From assembly GCA_964529265.1 (NCBI GenBank), contig CAZGVW010000257.1:1-10056 (forward strand): a stretch of 10,056 bases of DNA, read 5' to 3'. Position 1 is the stretch's first letter; each line of letters starts with the position of its first letter. Shown here in pieces: positions 6,868-10,056 of the stretch. The notes beneath the pieces are model-generated. The model did no database searches. It was not told the origin of the DNA and saw only the letters and a program-made list of their open reading frames with translations. Origin of the DNA: CAZGVW01 sp964529265. Lineage in GTDB: Bacteria > Planctomycetota > Phycisphaerae > Phycisphaerales > UBA1924. The translations under genes were made by a program, and so were the position numbers.

Positions 6868-7545
6868 ATGGCTGATGTGAGCGTGGGAACGGGGTTTTTG
6901 GAGTTGATCGCGACGATGGCGCCGCTGCCGTCGCCGCCGGTGTGGCGGGTGTGGCTGCTGGAATCGCCGTGGCTGCCGGCGATCGGGCTGGCGGCGGTGG
7001 GGGTGGCGCTGTTCGTGGCGCTGGGGCGGCGGCAGCAGGCGCGGCTGGGGGCGGCGATCGGGGGGGCGGCGGTTTTGGCCGCGGCGATGGTGGTGGCGAC
7101 GGCGTTTCTGGTGACGACGGAGCGTGAGCGGCTGATCGACGGGACGAAGCGGTTCATGCGCGCCGCCGCGGCGGGGGATTCCGCGGCTGTGGCGCCGCTG
7201 CTGGGCGAGGACGTGGGTCTGGTGATCGAGGGGGCGCGGATTCCGGGGTTCGGGAAGGCGGCGACGCTGCGGCTGGTGGAATCGGTGGAGGAGCGGTTTG
7301 CGTTCCGGGATTTCGGTGTGGTGGAGGCGCAGGCGGCGGTGGTTGGGCGCGGGATGGGCCGCGCGCAGGCGCATGTGCGCGTGCAGCCGCGGGACTTCTA
7401 TCCGAGTTTCTCGTGGTGGGGATTGGAGTGGCGGAAGGATGGGGGCGGGGAGTGGCGGATCGAGGCGATTGAGTGCCTGATGATTGATGGGCGGAGGCCG
7501 GGGCAGTGGTTGATGGGGGAGGTGGAGAGGATGGGGAGGGAGTAG
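6868..7545 (+). CDS. Two-helix membrane protein with NTF2/SnoaL-like C-terminal domain, function unknown
   Basis: I do not recognise this 225-residue protein as a named family. After a Pro-containing N-terminal stretch it has two hydrophobic helices (about 36-52 and 61-82) separated by the basic turn GRRQQAR, so the turn is probably cytoplasmic and both termini lie on the opposite side. Residues 88-205 look like an NTF2/SnoaL-like fold: an amphipathic helix (ERERLIDGTKRFMRAAAAGDSAAVAPLL), then strands with paired aromatic residues (DFYPSFSWWGLEWRK, EWRIEAIECLMIDG). Such folds bind small molecules or partners, but no catalytic set is evident. I chose the ATG at 6868 because AGGA lies 10 nt upstream; a TTG at 6859 in the same frame is too close to that site. 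It is divergent from the neu operon and convergent with argS, so no operon partner hints at its role. The stop codon sits within a short taggcaa repeat. Confidence 0.75.
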   Translation: MADVSVGTGFLELIATMAPLPSPPVWRVWLLESPWLPAIGLAAVGVALFVALGRRQQARLGAAIGGAAVLAAAMVVATAFLVTTERERLIDGTKRFMRAAAAGDSAAVAPLLGEDVGLVIEGARIPGFGKAATLRLVESVEERFAFRDFGVVEAQAAVVGRGMGRAQAHVRVQPRDFYPSFSWWGLEWRKDGGGEWRIEAIECLMIDGRRPGQWLMGEVERMGRE

Positions 7546-7560
7546 GCAATAGGCAATAGC
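7543..7560. repeat. Short taggcaa direct repeat at the gene end
   Basis: Two adjacent copies of taggcaa (7543-7549 and 7550-7556) followed by tagc. The first copy supplies the TAG stop of the preceding gene. This could be a small repeat edge or simple slippage. Confidence 0.5.
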
Positions 7561-7634
7561 GGAGGAGAGTGTTCGTGGCGCGCAGATGAAGAGGAGAGCA
7601 GGAGGAGTGGTAGGGGGATAGCCCCTCACCCTGA

Positions 7635-7660
7635 CCTCTCCCCGCAAAGCCGGGGAGAGG
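7635..7660. repeat. Perfect 10-bp stem-loop of a dispersed repeat type
   Basis: CCTCTCCCCG (7635-7644) and CGGGGAGAGG (7651-7660) form a perfect stem with loop CAAAGC. The preceding CCCCTCACCCTGA makes this a member of the CCCTCACCCTAACCCTCTCCCC-type intergenic repeat that I recall from many bacterial genomes. As a symmetrical hairpin in a convergent region it could block transcription from either side. No T tract follows on either strand. Confidence 0.7.
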
Positions 7661-7680
7661 GGTTCGAGCAGACGCGCTGA

Positions 7681-7714
7681 GTGATTTTGGGCGCGTTGGG
7701 TGATTTCGGGCGCT
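7681..7714. repeat. Imperfect direct repeat, 19-bp period
   Basis: gtgattttgggcgcg (7681-7695) recurs as gtgatttcgggcgct (7700-7714), differing at two positions. Only two copies are visible. Confidence 0.45.
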
Positions 7715-7737
7715 GCGCATGGGTCGGCGAAGCGCAG

Positions 7738-7882
7738 GGCCATGCCACACTGCGTTGTCGAAGCGCCGCTGAGATTGGGATGGGCGCTGGGCATCGGCAT
7801 AGCCGCGCAGAGCCGCGGCCATGCCACCCGAAGTCCGCGGCCATGCCACCGGACGTCTGCGGCTATGCCACCCGATGGGGGG
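7738..7882. repeat. GCCATGCCAC repeat cluster, part in 22-bp tandem
   Basis: The core GGCCATGCCAC occurs at 7738, 7817 and 7839 (the last as GGCCATGCCACC), and the variant GGCTATGCCACC at 7861. The last three form a 22-bp-period array (7817-7838, 7839-7860, 7861-7882) with diverging spacer halves. The complement reads GTGGCATGGCC. The array is interrupted and degenerate, with no CRISPR-like unique spacers and no cas genes. I recall similar elements in planctomycete genomes but cannot name a mechanism. Confidence 0.65.
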
Positions 7883-7922
7883 AGGAGAGCGAGTTGGAGC
7901 GTAATGCTCGCGGCTGCGCCGC

Positions 7923-7947
7923 GACACAGGCGGGACGCCTGTGCCAC
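7923..7947. repeat. CACAGGCG hairpin repeat, copy 1
   Basis: This copy contains CACAGGCGGGACGCCTGTG (7925-7943), a perfect 8-bp stem with loop GGA, flanked by GA and CCAC. From memory this is a widespread intergenic repeat in Planctomycetota and Verrucomicrobiota, whose translations give the recurrent peptides GTGVPPV and RRDACAT. Both appear in spurious ORFs here. Confidence 0.75.
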
Positions 7948-7955
7948 TGGTTCGG

Positions 7956-7980
7956 GACACAGGCGGGACGCATGTGCCGC
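7956..7980. repeat. CACAGGCG hairpin repeat, copy 2
   Basis: Direct second copy starting 33 bp after copy 1. The right arm is CGCATGTG rather than CGCCTGTG, giving one mismatch in the 8-bp stem, and the tail is CCGC rather than CCAC. Copy 1 with its intact stem is probably closer to the ancestral form. Confidence 0.7.
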
Positions 7981-7990
7981 CGTGTGGCAA

Positions 7991-8005
7991 CCGATGCGCC
8001 ATCGG
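7991..8005 (-). terminator. Hairpin directly after the argS stop, possible terminator
   Basis: CCGATG (7991-7996) pairs with CATCGG (8000-8005) around loop CGC. Read on the minus strand it begins 2 nt after the argS TGA and is followed only by TT, so it lacks a proper T tract. It may act as a weak terminator or 3'-end stabiliser for argS mRNA. Confidence 0.35.
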
Positions 8006-8007
8006 GA

Positions 8008-9894
8008 TCACATCTGTTCGAGCGGGACGATGCCGAGGGTTTCGAGGCCGGCTTCGAGGATGCGGCCGGTGAGGTGGCAGAGGCGGAGGCGGGAGAGGCG
8101 GAGGGATTCGGATTCGGCGCGGAGGACGGGGCAGTTCTGGAAGAAGCCGCTGAAGGCGCCGGCGAGGTCGTAGAGGTAGCCGCAGAGGCGGTGGGGCTCG
8201 ATGGATTCGGCGACGGAGCGGAGCGCGCCGGGGAAGCGGAGCAGTTGCAGGGCGAGGGCTTTTTCGTCGGGGGCTTCGATGACGAAGAGGGGGCGCTCCT
8301 CCGCGTGGCCGGGGAGGAAGATCGAGTGATCGACCCCAAGTTCCTTTTCGGCCTTGCGGAAGATGCTGCGCACGCGGACGAGCGCGTACTGAAGGTACGG
8401 GCCGGTGTTGCCCTCGAAGGCGAGCATGCGGTCGAAGGAGAAGACGTAGTCCTTCACGCGATCGGATGAGAGATCGGTGTACTTGATGGCGCCGACGCCG
8501 ACGGCTTCGGCGACGTTGCGGCGCTGATCGGGCGGGAGGTCGGGGTTCTTCTCGGCGACGGCGGCGAGGGCGCGCTCGACGCCTTCATCGAGGAGGTCGC
8601 TGAGTTTCACGTTCTCGCCGGAGCGGGTCTTGAAGGGGCGGCCGTCTTCGCCGAGAACGGTGCCGAATGCGGCGTGCTGGAGGAGGGCGTTCGAGCCATC
8701 GGGGCGGCGGGCGTATCCGGCCTTGGTGGCCGCGGCGAAGACCTGGCGGAAGTGGAGGCCCTGGCGGGCGTCCACGGCGTAGATGACGCGATCGCCGCCG
8801 AGTTTCTGCACGCGGCGGCGGACGCCGGCCATATCGGTGGTGGCGTAGAGGAAGCCGCCATCGGACTTGCGCACGAGCAGGGGCTCGGCGATGCCGAACT
8901 CATCGAGGCGCACGATGACGGCGCCCTGGCTGATCTCGGCGACGTGGCGCGCGAGGAGGTCTTCGACGACGCCGGCGAGTTCGTTGCGGTAGGTGGATTC
9001 GCCGGCGGTGTGCTCCGGCTGCACGTTGGCGTGGAGGCGGGCGCAGGTGGCGAGACACTCGCGCATGGTGACGTCGTAGATGCGCTTCCACACGGCTTCA
9101 ACGGCGGGGTCGCCGGACTGGAGGGCGACGAGCGTGGCTTTGGCCTGCGCGAGGCGCTCCTCGGCGCTCGCGGCCTGGGCCTCGAGTTCGGCCATGACCT
9201 TGGGGCCCATGTCGAACTTGAGGGCGAGGGCGAGGCCGGCCTTGTCGGGCGTGCAGTCGCGGCGGGCTTCGCGCGAGATGACGTTGAGGTCGTCGAGCGT
9301 GAGGGCGGAGAGATCGATCTGGCCGGCTTCGGCGCGGCGCTTCAGGAGATCGGCGGCCATGGCGATGGGGAGGCCCCAATCGCCCAAGTGGTTCTGGCGG
9401 ACGACGCGGTGGCCGAGGCGCTCGAAGACGCGGGCGATGGCATCGCCGATGACGGTGGCGCGGAGGTGGCCGACGTGCATCTGCTTGGCGAGGTTCACGC
9501 CGCAGAGATCGACGACGATGGTTTCGATTTCTTCGGGCGCGCCGACGCCGAGATCGGGCGCATCGAGCGCGTGCAGGAGCGCGGCGAGGGCGGGGGCGCT
9601 GAGACGGATGTTGATGAAGCCGGGGCCGGCGACGCTCTCAGGCGTGACGGGCTCGGCGACGCCGGTGAGATCGAGGTGCTTGACGATTTCGAGGGCGATG
9701 TCGCGCGGCTTGGCGCCGAGGGCCTTGGAGAGGGACATGGCGGCGTTGGCCTGGTAGTCGCCGAACTGGGGGTTGCGCGACGCGGCGATCATGGGATCGG
9801 CGTCGGGCGGGAGGCGATCGGCGTAGGCGCGGCGCATGGCGGCGAGGAAGCGCTCGCGCAGGATTTCGATGGGATCGTGCGTCGCCGCGGGCAT
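8008..9894 (-). CDS. argS: Arginyl-tRNA synthetase
   Basis: The 628-residue class I aminoacyl-tRNA synthetase charges tRNA-Arg with arginine using ATP in the cytoplasm. The N-terminal tRNA-recognition domain (about 1-100) includes FGDYQANAAMSLSKALG (44-60) and GPGFINIRLS (90-99). The HIGH motif is HVGH (140-143) within NLAKQMHVGHLRATVIGDA. Further family signatures are QNHLGDWGLPIAMA (167-180), KSDGGFLYATTDMA (343-356), YAVDARQGLHFRQVF (372-386), KTRSGE (422-427, the ArgRS version of KMSKS) and the anticodon-binding DALR domain (about 495-628) starting with GNTGPYLQYALVRVRSI. Length and all blocks are complete. The start at 9894 gives a normal N terminus. No Shine-Dalgarno is visible upstream, only a possible TACACT -10 at 9902-9907. 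Upstream lies a polypurine repeat tract. As an essential, usually single-copy gene it marks this part of the window as chromosomal backbone. Confidence 0.97.
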   Translation of the reverse strand: MPAATHDPIEILRERFLAAMRRAYADRLPPDADPMIAASRNPQFGDYQANAAMSLSKALGAKPRDIALEIVKHLDLTGVAEPVTPESVAGPGFINIRLSAPALAALLHALDAPDLGVGAPEEIETIVVDLCGVNLAKQMHVGHLRATVIGDAIARVFERLGHRVVRQNHLGDWGLPIAMAADLLKRRAEAGQIDLSALTLDDLNVISREARRDCTPDKAGLALALKFDMGPKVMAELEAQAASAEERLAQAKATLVALQSGDPAVEAVWKRIYDVTMRECLATCARLHANVQPEHTAGESTYRNELAGVVEDLLARHVAEISQGAVIVRLDEFGIAEPLLVRKSDGGFLYATTDMAGVRRRVQKLGGDRVIYAVDARQGLHFRQVFAAATKAGYARRPDGSNALLQHAAFGTVLGEDGRPFKTRSGENVKLSDLLDEGVERALAAVAEKNPDLPPDQRRNVAEAVGVGAIKYTDLSSDRVKDYVFSFDRMLAFEGNTGPYLQYALVRVRSIFRKAEKELGVDHSIFLPGHAEERPLFVIEAPDEKALALQLLRFPGALRSVAESIEPHRLCGYLYDLAGAFSGFFQNCPVLRAESESLRLSRLRLCHLTGRILEAGLETLGIVPLEQM

Positions 9895-9911
9895 GGCGCG
9901 GAGTGTAGGAG

Positions 9912-9979
9912 GGAACGCAGAGGAACGCAGAGGAACGCAGAGGAAGACGGGAACCCGGAGGAAGACAGAGGAAGACAGA
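9912..9979. repeat. Degenerating 10-bp purine-rich tandem repeat upstream of argS
   Basis: Three exact copies of ggaacgcaga (9912-9921, 9922-9931, 9932-9941) are followed by an irregular stretch. Two copies of the related ggaagacaga then occupy 9960-9969 and 9970-9979. The series appears to grade into the 7-bp repeat further right, as if one unit had been altered and re-amplified. Confidence 0.8.
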
Positions 9980-10003
9980 GGAAGAGGGGAAGAGAGGAAG
10001 AGG

Positions 10004-10056
10004 GGAAGAGGGAAGAGGGAAGAGGGAAGAGGGAAGAGGGAAGAGGGAAGAGGGAA
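10004..10056. repeat. 7-bp polypurine microsatellite, seven exact units, cut by the window end
   Basis: Seven exact copies of ggaagag (10004 to 10052) plus ggaa run off the end of the window, so the true copy number is not visible. From 9941 to the end one strand is almost all purine, with a few C residues only up to 9976. The tract lies 110-160 bp upstream of the argS start on the opposite strand. Such tracts are prone to slippage and to assembly error. Confidence 0.85.

Larger units (their letters stand above)
7546..8007. other. Convergent intergenic region rich in short repeats, no gene
   Basis: These 462 bp lie between the ends of the plus-strand membrane-protein gene and minus-strand argS. 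Several frames are open, but their translations are built from repeat-encoded peptides (for example TGVPPVSR and RRDACAT), have no conserved domain, and are not credible proteins. The contents are a purine-rich stretch (about 7561-7620), a 10-bp stem-loop, a 19-bp-period direct repeat, a GCCATGCCAC repeat cluster, two CACAGGCG hairpins and a hairpin just after argS. Each of the last five is listed separately. Confidence 0.75.

Noticed and set aside
7817..7882. CRISPR-like array
   Set aside because: The 22-bp units have no unique spacers of regular length between them, repeats diverge within the unit, and no cas gene is present.
7154..8011. Minus-strand open frames in the convergent intergenic region
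   Set aside because: Their translations are concatenated repeat peptides (such as GTGVPPVSR) and continue as shadows of the membrane-protein gene. They have no domain content.
9912..10056. Origin-type iterons or a CRISPR leader
   Set aside because: The tract is simple purine sequence with drifting unit length and no DnaA-box-like or AT-rich segment, so it is a simple-sequence repeat.

Overview
This is a very GC-rich bacterial chromosomal window. Codon third positions are almost all G or C, so long empty open frames run antisense to the real genes. Gene content and intergenic repeats suggest a planctomycete-like organism, perhaps of the Phycisphaerae. That placement is inferred from recalled repeat families (short elements containing GAGCCCGAAGCGCAAGCGAG and the CACAGGCG/CGCCTGTG hairpin). 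No marker gene here fixes the taxonomy.

Region 1 (179-6777, minus strand) is a four-gene operon for making and attaching a nonulosonic (sialic-type) acid. In transcription order it contains a 1208-residue Maf/DUF115 glycosyltransferase fusion, then neuA-, neuB- and neuC-like genes. Spacing is extremely tight: 4 nt between maf and neuA, then ATGA start/stop overlaps at neuA/neuB and neuB/neuC. NeuC would make the N-acetylmannosamine-type sugar, NeuB would condense it with phosphoenolpyruvate, NeuA would activate the product with CTP, and the Maf domain would move it onto a protein, in known cases flagellin Ser/Thr. Whether the sugar is Neu5Ac, legionaminic acid or another nine-carbon acid cannot be read from the window.

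The most unusual object is the Maf protein. Beyond the usual Maf core and helical tail it carries a GT-A/SpsF-like nucleotidyltransferase-type domain. After that comes a region that reads like a radical SAM domain plus SPASM tail, but every expected iron-sulfur cysteine has been replaced.

Region 2 (6778-6867) is a short divergent promoter region. On the minus strand it holds a sigma-28-like -10 (CCCGATAA) 48 nt ahead of the maf start, with no convincing -35.

Region 3 (6868-7545, plus strand) encodes a small two-helix membrane protein with an NTF2/SnoaL-like C-terminal domain of unknown role.

Region 4 (7546-8007) is a convergent intergenic space packed with several unrelated short repeats and hairpins and no credible gene.

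Region 5 (8008-9894, minus strand) is arginyl-tRNA synthetase, argS. Upstream of it, to the window end, is a polypurine simple-repeat tract ending in seven exact copies of a 7-bp unit.
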